DNA of 64,000 nucleotides, taken from NCBI GenBank assembly GCA_017308255.1, contig JAFKFN010000014.1, positions 38,040-102,039 on the forward strand, in the 5' to 3' direction. A program made the translations under genes and the position numbers. The notes under the pieces are model-generated. The model did no database searches, was not told the origin of the DNA, and saw only the letters and a program-made list of their open reading frames with translations. Of the stretch, positions 54,213 through 63,913 are shown piece by piece. This stretch comes from Altererythrobacter sp. GTDB taxonomy: Bacteria; Pseudomonadota; Alphaproteobacteria; Sphingomonadales; Sphingomonadaceae. Numbering within the stretch: position 1 is the stretch's first letter; each line of letters opens with the position of its first letter.

Positions 54213-55523
54213 ATGCATCGCAAAACTGCCGCCGCCACGGCCGCGGCGCTCGTGGCCGCATTTGCAGCCGCGCCCGCTGCCGCGCAGGCGACAACGTCCG
54301 AAATGGCCGGGCCGCCTGCGCCATCGATGGCACCATCGGTCCGAACGGGACCGCTTCCTGCAAAGCTGACGCTTAGCAAGGCACTGGAGGAGGCAGAAGC
54401 GCGCTCCCCTGCGCTTGCCGCCGCAAGAGCTGAGGTTGATGCCGCGCGCGGCCGGCTGCGCCAGGCGAAATTTCGCTTCAATCCGGTCCTGAACGTCGAG
54501 GTCGAGAACTTCGCCGGCACGGGTCCTTATTCGGGCTTTAACGGAACCGAGACGACGGTCTCAGTCAATCAGCGGCTCGATATCGGTGGGCGGCGCAAGG
54601 CGCGCATGACGCTTGCCGAAGCCGAACTCGCAGCCCAGGAATACCGCTTCGCGATCGCCCGCGCTGATCTCGGACAGCAGGTCCGTAATCTGTTTGCGTT
54701 GGGTGTATCGGCGCGTGACAATCTGGCGCTTGCGAGGGAAAATGAGGCACGGGCGCGTGAGTTGACGCGCATCGCACGCGAACTCGTCGATGCGGGAAAG
54801 GAGCCGCCACTTCGGGGGCTCAGAGCAGAGGCGGCACTGGCCCAGGCGACCGCGGCTCTGCGCACGGCCGAAGCCGATGAGGTCACCGCCCGGCGTTCGC
54901 TCGCGGCGATTTTCGGTGTCGATATTCCGCCGACAGAACTGGTTGGCGGTGACATGCTGCCGCCGCCCAGATCAGTTGATGCCATGGCCACGCTCGATGT
55001 GCGGCTTGCCGAAGCCGAACGCGTAATTGCTGAGGCACAATTGCGCCAGGCACGCGCCGAGGGCCGCCTTGATCCTTCGGTTGGAGTGGGCGTACGCCAG
55101 CTGCGCGAGACTGGTGATCGGGCACTGATCGCAAGTTTATCCGTCCCTCTCCCAGTGTTCGATCGCAACCAGGGCAATGTGGCGGCGGCACGGTCAGGTA
55201 CGCAGGCGGCGGAAGCACGCCGAAACAACGTTCTCGCCAACACCCAAGCCCAAATCGCCAACGCCCGTTCCGTGCTTGCCGCTGCCGAAGCTCGTGTAAC
55301 GGCCCTCGAAGGCAGCGGCATTGGCCAGGCACGCGAGGCGTTGCGGCTTGCCCAACTCTCCTATCGGGCCGGCAAGTCATCGTTGCTCGAGCTGCTCGAC
55401 GCTCAGCAGGCCTATGCCTCGACACAAGCCGAACTCATCGCGGCACGACGTGCTCGCGCAGAAGCCCAGGCAACTCTGGAGCGTCAGGCAGCGACCGCCA
55501 ACGATGTGGAGACCAGTCAATGA
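54213..55523 (+). CDS. czcC: Outer membrane efflux protein CzcC (436 aa)
   Basis: A signal peptide (AAALVAAFAAAPAAAQ) and a TolC-type sequence (LTLSKALEEAEARSPAL; VSVNQRLDIGGRRKARM; LSVPLPVFDRNQGN) identify the channel of a cobalt/zinc/cadmium pump. CAGGAG precedes ATG 54213. Its stop overlaps the ATG of a 77-residue ORF by four bases (ATGA). Confidence 0.93.
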   Translation: MHRKTAAATAAALVAAFAAAPAAAQATTSEMAGPPAPSMAPSVRTGPLPAKLTLSKALEEAEARSPALAAARAEVDAARGRLRQAKFRFNPVLNVEVENFAGTGPYSGFNGTETTVSVNQRLDIGGRRKARMTLAEAELAAQEYRFAIARADLGQQVRNLFALGVSARDNLALARENEARARELTRIARELVDAGKEPPLRGLRAEAALAQATAALRTAEADEVTARRSLAAIFGVDIPPTELVGGDMLPPPRSVDAMATLDVRLAEAERVIAEAQLRQARAEGRLDPSVGVGVRQLRETGDRALIASLSVPLPVFDRNQGNVAAARSGTQAAEARRNNVLANTQAQIANARSVLAAAEARVTALEGSGIGQAREALRLAQLSYRAGKSSLLELLDAQQAYASTQAELIAARRARAEAQATLERQAATANDVETSQ

Positions 55524-55753
55524 GCGAACTTGTCTCGATAGATACCAGCCCCTTGGTGTCACCTTTGGCCGTCGCTCGTGCAGCTGAGTCCATCGAAGGA
55601 TTTGGTGCTGCATCCGATCGCAATAACGCAAAGCCCGTTGTGACCCTTGCGACGTATTCCGCAGCGCGCTCTTGCAATGTCCTTCCCTTACGGCTCGCGG
55701 CAACGCGCGACCCAGCGCAGCCGGCCCAGATGAAATTCGGAGATGCTAAATGA
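55520..55753 (+). CDS. Unknown small ORF wedged between czcC and czcB (77 aa)
   Basis: The ORF starts MSELVSIDTSPLVSPLAVAR and ends AQPAQMKFGDAK. It overlaps czcC at its start and czcB at its end, each by ATGA, which is how the neighbours are joined elsewhere in the operon. It has no signal peptide or membrane segment and one cysteine. I do not recognise it. The double overlap supports real translation. Alternatively, it is a short insertion that happens to keep coupling. Confidence 0.55.
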   Translation: MSELVSIDTSPLVSPLAVARAAESIEGFGAASDRNNAKPVVTLATYSAARSCNVLPLRLAATRDPAQPAQMKFGDAK

Positions 55754-56913
55754 TCACTCAGAATAGACGCCTCCTCGGCGGGGTGGGTGGCGCCGTCCTG
55801 CTTGCGGCCGTCGGCGGCTTCACGGTTGCTCGCTGCACCGCAGACCCGGCCGCAGAAGCGCAGAAGTCCAGTATCGGTGAGGACAGTGCGGAAGCCCCGC
55901 CGAGCAGCCTCGCGATGACGGACGAGGCGATCCGCGCCGCCGACATCGCCGTTGAGGCGGTCCGTTCGGGCGGCCTTGGCTCTGAAATTCCCGCCCAAGC
56001 TACCGTCACGGCCGCGCCAAACGGCGAGGCGATCGTCACGGCGCGCGCGGGCGGCGCGGTCACTCGCGTGTTCAAGCGGCTCGGCGATCCTGTAAAGGCC
56101 GGCGAGGGGCTCGCGGTCGTGCAGAGCCGGGATGCTGCCCAGATCGCGGCCGATCGGACGGCGGCAGACGCGCGTGCAGTCCTTGCCCAGCGCAATCTTG
56201 CCCGGGAACGCCAACTCTACGAGCAGAAGGTATCAGCTCGCGTCGATTATGAGCGGGCGCAGGCGGAAGCTGCGGCTGCCTCGGCCGAAGCCCGGCGCGC
56301 CCAGGTCGCAGCAAGCGCCGCGAACGTCACCCGCGACGGCAGCGGCGTGATTGTCGCCAGCCCGATCTCCGGCCGCGTCACGGCGGCAAGCATCAGCGTG
56401 GGAGCGTTCGTGCAACCCGAAACCGAGCTGTTCAGGGTGGCCGACCCGCGGCAAATCCAGGTTGAGGCGGCCGTTGGCCCGCTCGATGCGCAGCGCCTCG
56501 CTGCCGGCGACACGGCAATCGTCGAGCTTCCCGACGGCCGGACGATCGATGCGCGCGTGCGATCGATTACGCCCACGCTGAGTGGCGAGACTCGCGCCGC
56601 CACGGCGGTGCTCGATGTGCGTGACTCCGCCCTCGTGCCGGGCCTTGCGGTCCGGGTGCGGCTGAGGCCGAGCCGCGGCGATGTTTCCGGCGCGATCGTT
56701 GTGCCCGAGGAAGGTCTTCAGTCGCTGGAAGGCCGCGACGTGGTGTTCGTGCGAACCAAGCAGGGGTTTCGTGCACAGTCCGTCACGATCGGGCAGCGCA
56801 GCGCCGGCAGGGTTGAAGTCACGTCGGGCCTGAAGCCCGGCCAGATGATCGCAACCAGGAACGCATTCCTGCTCAAGGCCGAGCTCGGCAAGGGCGCGGG
56901 CGAGGAGGAATAA
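55750..56913 (+). CDS. czcB: RND periplasmic adaptor CzcB (387 aa)
   Basis: A membrane anchor (LLGGVGGAVLLAAVGGFTVA) is followed by the lipoyl half (GEAIVTARAGGAVTRVFKRL), a helical hairpin and beta-barrel segments (GRVTAASISVGAFVQPETEL), and a C-terminal GQRSAGRVEVTSGLKPGQ region. There is no CusF-like tail, unlike CusB here. It connects CzcA to CzcC. Confidence 0.92.
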   Translation: MITQNRRLLGGVGGAVLLAAVGGFTVARCTADPAAEAQKSSIGEDSAEAPPSSLAMTDEAIRAADIAVEAVRSGGLGSEIPAQATVTAAPNGEAIVTARAGGAVTRVFKRLGDPVKAGEGLAVVQSRDAAQIAADRTAADARAVLAQRNLARERQLYEQKVSARVDYERAQAEAAAASAEARRAQVAASAANVTRDGSGVIVASPISGRVTAASISVGAFVQPETELFRVADPRQIQVEAAVGPLDAQRLAAGDTAIVELPDGRTIDARVRSITPTLSGETRAATAVLDVRDSALVPGLAVRVRLRPSRGDVSGAIVVPEEGLQSLEGRDVVFVRTKQGFRAQSVTIGQRSAGRVEVTSGLKPGQMIATRNAFLLKAELGKGAGEEE

Positions 56914-56916
56914 GCC

Positions 56917-59900
56917 GTGATTGCAAGTCTCATTGCGCTTGCCGTTCGCCAACGCTGGGCGGTTCTGTTTTTCTTCCTCATCGTCGCCGGGCTCGGCGTC
57001 TGGCAGTTGACCAAGCTGCCGATTGATGCGGTGCCCGACATCACCAATAAACAGGTGCAGATCAACACCGTCGATCCGCGACTTTCGCCGGTCGAGATCG
57101 AGAAGCTCGTAACCTATCCCGTCGAGATCTCGCTCGCCGGTATTCCCGGGCTCGAAACGACACGCTCGATTTCGCGTAACGGGTTCAGTCAGGTCACGGC
57201 GATCTTCACCGACTCGACCGACCTCTATTTTGCCCGTCAACAGGTTGGCGAGCGTTTGCGCCAGGCAACCGAGAATCTTCCCGACGGTGTTCAGCCGCAG
57301 ATTGGCCCCGTGACGACCGGACTTGGCGAAGTCGTCATGTATACCGTCGGTTACAAAAATCCCGATGGCAAGGGCGCCAAGAAAGTCGCCGGACAGCCTG
57401 GCTGGCAGCCGGACGGTAGCTACCTCACAGCCGAAGGCGACCTGCTTACCGACGAGATCGCCAAAGCCGGCTATCTGCGCACCGTGCAGGACTGGATCAT
57501 CAGCCCGCAATTGAAGGCCGTGTCCGGCGTCGCGGGCGTGGACTCGATCGGCGGCTACGCAAAAACTTTCGTGGTCGAGCCCGATCCAACCAAGCTCACG
57601 AGCTTCGGTATCTCCTATAGCGAGCTTGGCGAAGCGCTGGAGAAGGCCAACCTCGCGGTCGGAGCAAATTACTATAATCGCGCAGGCGAGGCCTATCTCG
57701 TCCGCGTCGACGCCCGAGTGCGCTCGGTCGACGAAATCAGGAATGCCGTCGTGGCAACGCGCGGCGGTGTTCCAATCACCGTCGGGCAGATCGCCAATGT
57801 CAGGATTGGCGGCGACCTACGCACAGGCGCCGGCAGTATGAACGGTGAAGAAGCCGTGATCGGCACCGTGCTCATGCTCATCGGCGAGAACAGCCGAACC
57901 GTCGCGCAGGACGTCTCGGCCAAGCTGAACGAGGTATCGAAGACACTGCCCCCCGGCGTTGAGGTGAAGATCGTTCTCGACCGCGCCAGTTTGGTCAACG
58001 CGACGGTGGGAACGGTCGAGCGCAACCTGACCGAAGGCGCGTTGCTTGTTGCGGCTTCGCTGTTCCTGCTGCTCGGCAACTGGCGCGCGGCGATCATCGC
58101 CGCCCTCGTCATTCCTTTCTCCTTCCTGATGATGGCGATGGGGATGAATGTCTTTCGAGTGCCTGGGAACCTGATGAGTCTTGGCGCCCTGGACTTCGGC
58201 CTGATCGTCGATGGCGCGGTGATCATCATCGAGAACTGTCTGGCGCGCCTCGCGCACCGACAGGAGCATGAAGGGCGGCTGATGACACTTCGGGAGCGGC
58301 TCGAGGAAACGATGCATGCCGCGCAGGAGATGATCAAGCCGACCGTGTTCGGGCAGGCGATCATCCTTCTCGCCTTCTCGCCGCTGCTGATGTTCACGGG
58401 CGTCGAGGGCAAGACCTTCTCGCCGATGGCGATCACGATCATGCTGGCGCTGGTCGCCGCGTTCATCCTGACGCTTACGCTGGTGCCGGCACTCGTGGCG
58501 TTGCTCATCCGTGGACGGGTTGCCGAAAAGGAAGTGTGGCTGATCCGCAAGACCAAGGATCGCTATTTGCCGCTCCTCGACAAGGCGATCGCGCGTCCTT
58601 GGCCGTTCATCGTTGGCGGGCTGGCCTTCTTTCTCGCGGCGGTTCCGGCTTTCGGGCTGCTCGGCTCGGAGTTCATCCCGCAGCTCGATGAGAAGAATAT
58701 GGCGCTTGCCTCCACGCGAGTTCCATCTGTCAGCCTTGAGCAGTCGCTGGTGATGCAGCGCAAAGTCGAAGAGGCGGTCAAGAAGCTGCCTGAGGTCGAG
58801 TTGATGTTCTCCAAGACCGGCACCGCCGAGGTCGCGACCGACCCGATGCCGCCCAATATTTCCGATGGCTTCGTCATCCTGAAGCCGCAGGATCAATGGC
58901 CGGCGGGCGTCGAGACGAAGGCCGACGTGATTGAGCGCGTCGAGAAGGCGGCAGGCGGCCAACTCGGCCAACTCTACGAAGTCAGTCAGCCGATCGAACT
59001 GCGCTTCAATGAACTGATCGCTGGCGTGCGCGGCGACGTGGCCGTCATGCTCTATGGTGACGATCTCGACAAGATGTCGCAGGTGGCCAACGAGATGGTC
59101 CGCGTGCTGCAATCGATCCCAGGTGCGGCCAGCGTGAAGGCGGACCAGGTCGGCGGTGCGCCAATGCTCGACGTGAAGCTCGATCGCGCGATGATCGCGC
59201 GCTATGGGCTGACCGTACAGGAGGTCGCCGATACTGTTGCGGCGGCGCTCGGCGGGCGAGAATCGGGACTGCTCTACGAAGGCGACCGGCGCTTCGACAT
59301 CACGGTCCGCGTACCGGACGCGACGCGGGTCAATCTCGATGACATCCGTTCTCTTCCGGTACTGCTGCCGCAGGACGGCGCAGATGCGCGGAAGCAGGTG
59401 CCGCTCGCGCAGGTCGCGCGGATTCAACTCACCGAAGGTCTGAACGAAGTCAGACGGGAGAACGGCAAACGGAGGATTGCGGTGCAGGTCAACCTCGAAG
59501 GTCGTGATGCGGGATCGTTTGTCCAGGAGGCGCAAGCCAAGATCGCGCAGGTGAAGCTGCCCGCCGGTTACTACCTCACGTGGGGCGGCCAGTTCGAGAG
59601 CCTCCAAGCAGCGTCTCAGCGACTGTCGATTGTAGTGCCTCTGTGTTTCGCCGTGATCTTCGTGCTGCTCTACATGGCCTTGGGCGGTATCGGCCGGGCA
59701 CTGGCGGTCTATCTGGCGATACCGCTCGGGCTTGCCGGCGGCGTGTTCACGCTCGCAATGACAGGCATCAACTTCTCAGTCTCGGCAGCCGTTGGCTTCA
59801 TCGTCTTGGCCGGTGTGGCAGTGTTGAACGGCCTGGTTGTGATGACCGCGATCCGCGAACGGCTCGAAAGCGGTCGGCCGCTGGCGGAAGCAATCCGCGA

Positions 59901-60162
59901 GGGTATGGCCGAGAAGATGCGAGCGGTGGTGATGACCGGGTTCGTGCCGGCGATCGGCTTCGTGCCAATGGCGCTCGCGCACGGCACCGGCGCCGAAGTC
60001 CAAAAGCCCCTGGCGACGACCGTCATTGGCGGACTCATCGCCGCGACCGTCCTGACGCTGCTCGTGCTCCCAGCGATCACCAAGGTGGTGCTGGGCATCA
60101 AGTGGAACTGGCGCCGCAAGGACCGCCAGCCCGAAGGCCTTGACGTCCCAGCAACGGAATGA
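56917..60162 (+). CDS. czcA: Co/Zn/Cd efflux RND pump CzcA (1081 aa)
   Basis: It starts at GTG 56917, three bases after czcB. The 12-helix RND architecture is clear. The TM4 motif reads DFGLIVDGAVIIIENC, the DFG...D...EN signature of the cobalt/zinc/cadmium (HME1) class. Other typical parts are RSISRNGFSQVTAIF and AAVGFIVLAGVAVLNGLVV. It is proton-driven export from the periplasm with CzcB and CzcC. Confidence 0.95.
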   Translation: MIASLIALAVRQRWAVLFFFLIVAGLGVWQLTKLPIDAVPDITNKQVQINTVDPRLSPVEIEKLVTYPVEISLAGIPGLETTRSISRNGFSQVTAIFTDSTDLYFARQQVGERLRQATENLPDGVQPQIGPVTTGLGEVVMYTVGYKNPDGKGAKKVAGQPGWQPDGSYLTAEGDLLTDEIAKAGYLRTVQDWIISPQLKAVSGVAGVDSIGGYAKTFVVEPDPTKLTSFGISYSELGEALEKANLAVGANYYNRAGEAYLVRVDARVRSVDEIRNAVVATRGGVPITVGQIANVRIGGDLRTGAGSMNGEEAVIGTVLMLIGENSRTVAQDVSAKLNEVSKTLPPGVEVKIVLDRASLVNATVGTVERNLTEGALLVAASLFLLLGNWRAAIIAALVIPFSFLMMAMGMNVFRVPGNLMSLGALDFGLIVDGAVIIIENCLARLAHRQEHEGRLMTLRERLEETMHAAQEMIKPTVFGQAIILLAFSPLLMFTGVEGKTFSPMAITIMLALVAAFILTLTLVPALVALLIRGRVAEKEVWLIRKTKDRYLPLLDKAIARPWPFIVGGLAFFLAAVPAFGLLGSEFIPQLDEKNMALASTRVPSVSLEQSLVMQRKVEEAVKKLPEVELMFSKTGTAEVATDPMPPNISDGFVILKPQDQWPAGVETKADVIERVEKAAGGQLGQLYEVSQPIELRFNELIAGVRGDVAVMLYGDDLDKMSQVANEMVRVLQSIPGAASVKADQVGGAPMLDVKLDRAMIARYGLTVQEVADTVAAALGGRESGLLYEGDRRFDITVRVPDATRVNLDDIRSLPVLLPQDGADARKQVPLAQVARIQLTEGLNEVRRENGKRRIAVQVNLEGRDAGSFVQEAQAKIAQVKLPAGYYLTWGGQFESLQAASQRLSIVVPLCFAVIFVLLYMALGGIGRALAVYLAIPLGLAGGVFTLAMTGINFSVSAAVGFIVLAGVAVLNGLVVMTAIRERLESGRPLAEAIREGMAEKMRAVVMTGFVPAIGFVPMALAHGTGAEVQKPLATTVIGGLIAATVLTLLVLPAITKVVLGIKWNWRRKDRQPEGLDVPATE

Positions 60163-60173
60163 AGGAGAGGAAT

Positions 60174-60518
60174 ATGGGCAAGTCGATCAAATTGCTGCGA
60201 ATATACACCGACGAAGCCGCCTATATGGGGGATCGCAACGTCTACGAGTATATCGCCTCGCTGGCGCGCGAAAAGCAGCTGGCAGGGGTGACCGTGCTCG
60301 AGGCACTGATCGGCTTTGGCCATTCGCCTCGCCTTCATCGAGGCCATGTTCTGGAAAGCCGCCGGGCCATCGTCATCGAGATCGTCGACGAGGAAGCCAA
60401 GCTGAGAGACTTCGTCGCGGCGCTCGATGACGTTCCTGACGTCGGGCTCATGACGCTCGAAAAGGTCGAAATTTTGGGCGGGAAGGCCGAACAGGCCATC
60501 CCGAAAACAGACGAATGA
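60174..60518 (+). CDS. DUF190 family protein (114 aa)
   Basis: ATG 60174 has a GGAGAGG ribosome site, 11 bases after czcA. The sequence KLLRIYTDEAAYMGDRNVYEY, LAREKQLAGVTVLEALIGFG and ESRRAIVIEIVDEEAK matches DUF190, a PII-like fold. DUF190 genes commonly follow czcA. The role is not established; signalling to the pump is conceivable. Confidence 0.9.
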   Translation: MGKSIKLLRIYTDEAAYMGDRNVYEYIASLAREKQLAGVTVLEALIGFGHSPRLHRGHVLESRRAIVIEIVDEEAKLRDFVAALDDVPDVGLMTLEKVEILGGKAEQAIPKTDE

Positions 60519-60647
60519 CCTACGCCGGGTCCCGAGGCGAAGCGCTTGGTTCGCCAAGGGCAGTTTGGGCGCGACATGCTTGCAGGCCGCCCCAAGCCTC
60601 CTCCCGACGGGCGCGAACACCCGGCGAGACGCTTGGGATAACGACAC

Positions 60648-61118
60648 ATGTTTACGGTCGAAAACTCGATTTTGTTACCCACACCCCTGGCGCGGGTCTG
60701 GCGGCTGATTGTCGATGTGGACCGCTATTGCGATTGGCATCCTTTCATAACGCTCCAGAGCGACCCGGTGGATCCCAGGAAGGTCACCTGTACCTATTGG
60801 AAGCCAGGCAACGCAGCCCCGCTTTTTTCGGCCACTGGAACAATTGTTCACCTCGACCGGCCGTCCGATTTTGCCTGGCGAACGGGGATCCGAGGCGTGA
60901 TCGAGGTCGAGGAGGGCTATCATTTGGAAAAGTTAGCTCAGGGCACCCAACTCACCCATCGTCTGTCCTGTTCGGGACTGGGTTCGTGGCTCGGACTTGT
61001 GATCTTGAAGCGGGGCTTCCGACGCTCCCTCGTGAGGGCCGACGAATTGCTGACGACCCATCTGCGGCGGGGGACCACGATCTCCCGCTATTCGCATCGG
61101 GTCGGTCGACATCATTAA
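60648..61118 (+). CDS. SRPBCC (START-like) family protein (156 aa)
   Basis: FTVENSILLPTPLARVWRLIVDVDRYCDWHPFI is the typical opening of polyketide-cyclase/START-like SRPBCC proteins, followed by beta strands and GLGSWLGLVILKRGF in the C-terminal helix. It likely binds a hydrophobic ligand. It sits between the DUF190 gene and the P-type ATPase on the same strand, an unusual partner for a metal pump. Confidence 0.78.
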   Translation: MFTVENSILLPTPLARVWRLIVDVDRYCDWHPFITLQSDPVDPRKVTCTYWKPGNAAPLFSATGTIVHLDRPSDFAWRTGIRGVIEVEEGYHLEKLAQGTQLTHRLSCSGLGSWLGLVILKRGFRRSLVRADELLTTHLRRGTTISRYSHRVGRHH

Positions 61119-61207
61119 GACGCTGCTCCGCGAACAGCCGCCAGGTTACCGCAGGAGGCAAGTGCAGGCGTCCACCTTACTCCACAAGCTCTCCGGCTTG
61201 GCGACAT

Positions 61208-61264
61208 CGGCATCGCCGATGCCGTCATCATGAGGTGCGGGCGTTCGATCTCGCCCGCACCTCA
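61208..61264. promoter_or_regulatory. Two inverted repeats upstream of the P1B-4 ATPase gene
   Basis: A 17-base dyad (CGGCATCG, C, CGATGCCG; 61208-61224) is followed by a 13-base perfect hairpin stem (61231-61243 with 61252-61264, eight-base loop). The gene-free spacer here is 219 bases. The dyad could be an operator; the hairpin could be a terminator for the czc operon, though no T-run follows. Confidence 0.5.
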
Positions 61265-61337
61265 CCAATGAACATGGGCTGAGCGGTCGTGGGGCGAGCA
61301 CGCAACGAATGGCGCCAGCGGGCTTAGGGAAGGAAGC

Positions 61338-63842
61338 ATGAAAGATCATCTGCGTCTCGATATTCCGCTCCTCCTTCCGGATGTTCCGGACGAGGCTGAT
61401 CAGTGTCTTGACCGGCTTACCTCCGACCTAAAAGGCCGGCAGGGGATCGATGAAGCGCACATCATTGCCGCTAACGCCGACAACCCCGCGCAACTCTGCA
61501 TCCATTATGATCCGGACGTGCTGCCGCTGGAACGCGTGCGACAGGTCGCAAGATCTGCCGGAGCCTCGCTGACGGAGCAGTACCAGCACCTGCTTTGGTC
61601 GGTCGATGGCCTGGGCCATCCCCGGCGCGCGCGCACCGTAAGCGATCGCCTTCGGCAGCTACCCGGCGTCGTCGAATCCGAAGCCAGTGCCGCAGGGACA
61701 ATCCGCGTCGAACTCAGCCGCGCCGAAATCACCGCCAATGATATCAGTAGTGCGCTCGCCGAAATGGGCGTCCGCCGGCGGACGGGCGCGTCCGCCGAGC
61801 GCGCACTGCCACGGGAACCGCACGATCATGCCGGCCATGATCATGGCAATCATGCGGCTGCGGAAAGTAACAGCGACGACCATGAGCATATCCATGGCGG
61901 CATCTTCGGCCCCAATACCGAACTGATCTTCGCACTTCTCTGCGGCGCTATCCTTGCTACCGGATTTGCGATCGAGAAACTGACGACCTTTCCCGCTTGG
62001 ATTTCTCTCGTCTGTTACCTCGCTGCCTATGTGTTAGGCGGTTGGTTCACCCTGCGGGAAGCGATCGAGAACCTACGGCTTAAGCGGTTTGAGATCGACA
62101 CACTGATGCTTGTCGCCGCGGCTGGAGCGGGTGCGCTCGGCGCCTGGGCAGAGGGCGCGCTTCTGCTCTTCCTGTTCAGTCTAGGCCATGCGCTTGAGCA
62201 TTATGCCATGGGGCGGGCCAAGCGCGCCATTGAGGCGCTCGCCGAGCTGGCGCCACAAACCGCCATGGTGCGCCGTGACGGCAGCGTCAGCGAGGTGCCG
62301 GTAGAGGATCTGGTCGTCGGCGATACCGTGGTGGTAAAACCGAACGAGCGTTTGCCTGCGGACGGGTTCGTTGTTGTCGGCCGCTCCAGTGTCGATCAGT
62401 CACCCGTGACCGGCGAAAGCGTGCCGGTCGACAAGGAGCCTGTCCCGGACCGATCGCAAGCAGCTGCGCGACCGGACAAATTGCCCGCGCAGCACCGGGT
62501 GTTCGCCGGGACAATCAATGGGCCGGGCGCGATTGAGATCGCCGTGACTCGCCTTTCCACCGACACTACGCTTGCCAAAGTAGTGAAGATGGTGAGCGAG
62601 GCGGAAACGCAAAAATCGCCCACGCAACGCTTCACCGACCGGTTCGAGCGCGTGTTCGTACCGTCCGTTCTCGGCGGCGTCGTGGTTCTCCTGTTCGCCT
62701 GGGTGGTCATTGATGAACCAGTCCGGGACAGCTTCTATCGCGCAATGGCGGTGCTGGTGGCGGCGAGTCCCTGTGCGCTTGCCATCGCCACGCCGAGCGC
62801 GGTGTTGTCCGGCGTGGCGCGCGCTGCACGCGGCGGAGTTCTGATCAAAGGCGGCGGACCACTTGAAAGCCTTGGTTCGCTCACCGCGCTCGCGTTCGAC
62901 AAAACGGGAACGCTCACCGAAGGCCGGCCGCGCATCACCGACATTGTTTCGGCCAAAGGCGTCGAGGATGACGAGCTCATGACGGTTGCCGTGGCGGTCG
63001 AGAATCTGAGCGACCATCCGCTCGCCGCTGCTATCGTACGCGACGGGCGCCAGTTTCTCGACGAGGAACCCATTCCTGCCGCCCATGATCTTAACAGTCT
63101 TACCGGCCGTGGCGTTCGGGCACGGGTCAATGGCGAAGCCGTCCTCATCGGCAAGGCTGAAATGTTCGGGAGCGACGGGATCGCTCCGCTCTCCAGCGAG
63201 ATGGCGAAGGCAATCGAACGCCTGCGTGAGCAGGGACGAACCACGATGGTGGTGCGAATGGGCGACCGCGACCTGGGTGTGATCGGGCTGATGGATACGC
63301 CGCGGGTTGCGGCCAAAGCCGCCATCGATCGGCTGAAGTCTTTGGGGATCAGTCGAATGATTATGATCTCGGGCGACAACCAGCGCGTTGCCGCCGCTAT
63401 CGCTGCAGATGTCGGGGTCAACGAGGCTTGGGGCGACCTGATGCCCGAGGACAAGGTCGATGCGATCGAAAAGCTTCGGAAGGAAATGCCCGTCGCGATG
63501 GTTGGAGATGGCGTTAACGACGCGCCTGCCATAGCCAATGCGACCGTCGGCATCGCCATGGGCGCCGCGGGCTCGGATGTCGCGCTGGAGACGGCAGATG
63601 TGGCGTTGATGGCGGACGATCTGGCGCATCTGCCGTTCGCAGTGGGACTGAGCCGCCAGACTCGCTGGATCATTCGGCAAAATCTCGTCGTCAGCTTGGG
63701 TGTGGTTGCGCTGCTAGTTCCGGCAACCATCCTCGGATTGGGCATTGGACCCGCGGTCATGGTTCACGAGGGATCGACGCTCCTGGTGGTCTTCAACGCG
63801 CTGCGTCTCCTCGCCTACCGCGACAACGCGGAGGCGGCATGA
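61338..63842 (+). CDS. czcP: P1B-4 type heavy-metal ATPase, CzcP-like (834 aa)
   Basis: The N-terminal 160 residues carry two degenerate HMA-like repeats without CxxC. A His-rich stretch (HDHAGHDHGNH, DDHEHIH) follows. The core has the membrane motif SPCALAIATPSA (SPC instead of CPC), the phosphorylation site DKTGTLTEG, the [10 protein letters not shown] hinge and a final-helix HEGSTLLVVFNALRLL. SPC together with HEGS(T) marks the P1B-4 class that exports Co, Zn or Cd. It has fewer N-terminal membrane segments than the copper ATPase. AAGGAAG precedes ATG 61338. Confidence 0.92.
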   Translation: MKDHLRLDIPLLLPDVPDEADQCLDRLTSDLKGRQGIDEAHIIAANADNPAQLCIHYDPDVLPLERVRQVARSAGASLTEQYQHLLWSVDGLGHPRRARTVSDRLRQLPGVVESEASAAGTIRVELSRAEITANDISSALAEMGVRRRTGASAERALPREPHDHAGHDHGNHAAAESNSDDHEHIHGGIFGPNTELIFALLCGAILATGFAIEKLTTFPAWISLVCYLAAYVLGGWFTLREAIENLRLKRFEIDTLMLVAAAGAGALGAWAEGALLLFLFSLGHALEHYAMGRAKRAIEALAELAPQTAMVRRDGSVSEVPVEDLVVGDTVVVKPNERLPADGFVVVGRSSVDQSPVTGESVPVDKEPVPDRSQAAARPDKLPAQHRVFAGTINGPGAIEIAVTRLSTDTTLAKVVKMVSEAETQKSPTQRFTDRFERVFVPSVLGGVVVLLFAWVVIDEPVRDSFYRAMAVLVAASPCALAIATPSAVLSGVARAARGGVLIKGGGPLESLGSLTALAFDKTGTLTEGRPRITDIVSAKGVEDDELMTVAVAVENLSDHPLAAAIVRDGRQFLDEEPIPAAHDLNSLTGRGVRARVNGEAVLIGKAEMFGSDGIAPLSSEMAKAIERLREQGRTTMVVRMGDRDLGVIGLMDTPRVAAKAAIDRLKSLGISRMIMISGDNQRVAAAIAADVGVNEAWGDLMPEDKVDAIEKLRKEMPVAMVGDGVNDAPAIANATVGIAMGAAGSDVALETADVALMADDLAHLPFAVGLSRQTRWIIRQNLVVSLGVVALLVPATILGLGIGPAVMVHEGSTLLVVFNALRLLAYRDNAEAA

Positions 63843-63913
63843 TGGCTGGGCTGAGGTGGTCCCGCCTTCTTGGACGGTTTGGCGGCTGAGTTAAGCTAAT
63901 CCCGGTTGTCGTT

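Noticed and set aside
57817-59607. 596-residue open frame on the minus strand
   Set aside because: It is antisense to czcA, without motifs or ribosome site.
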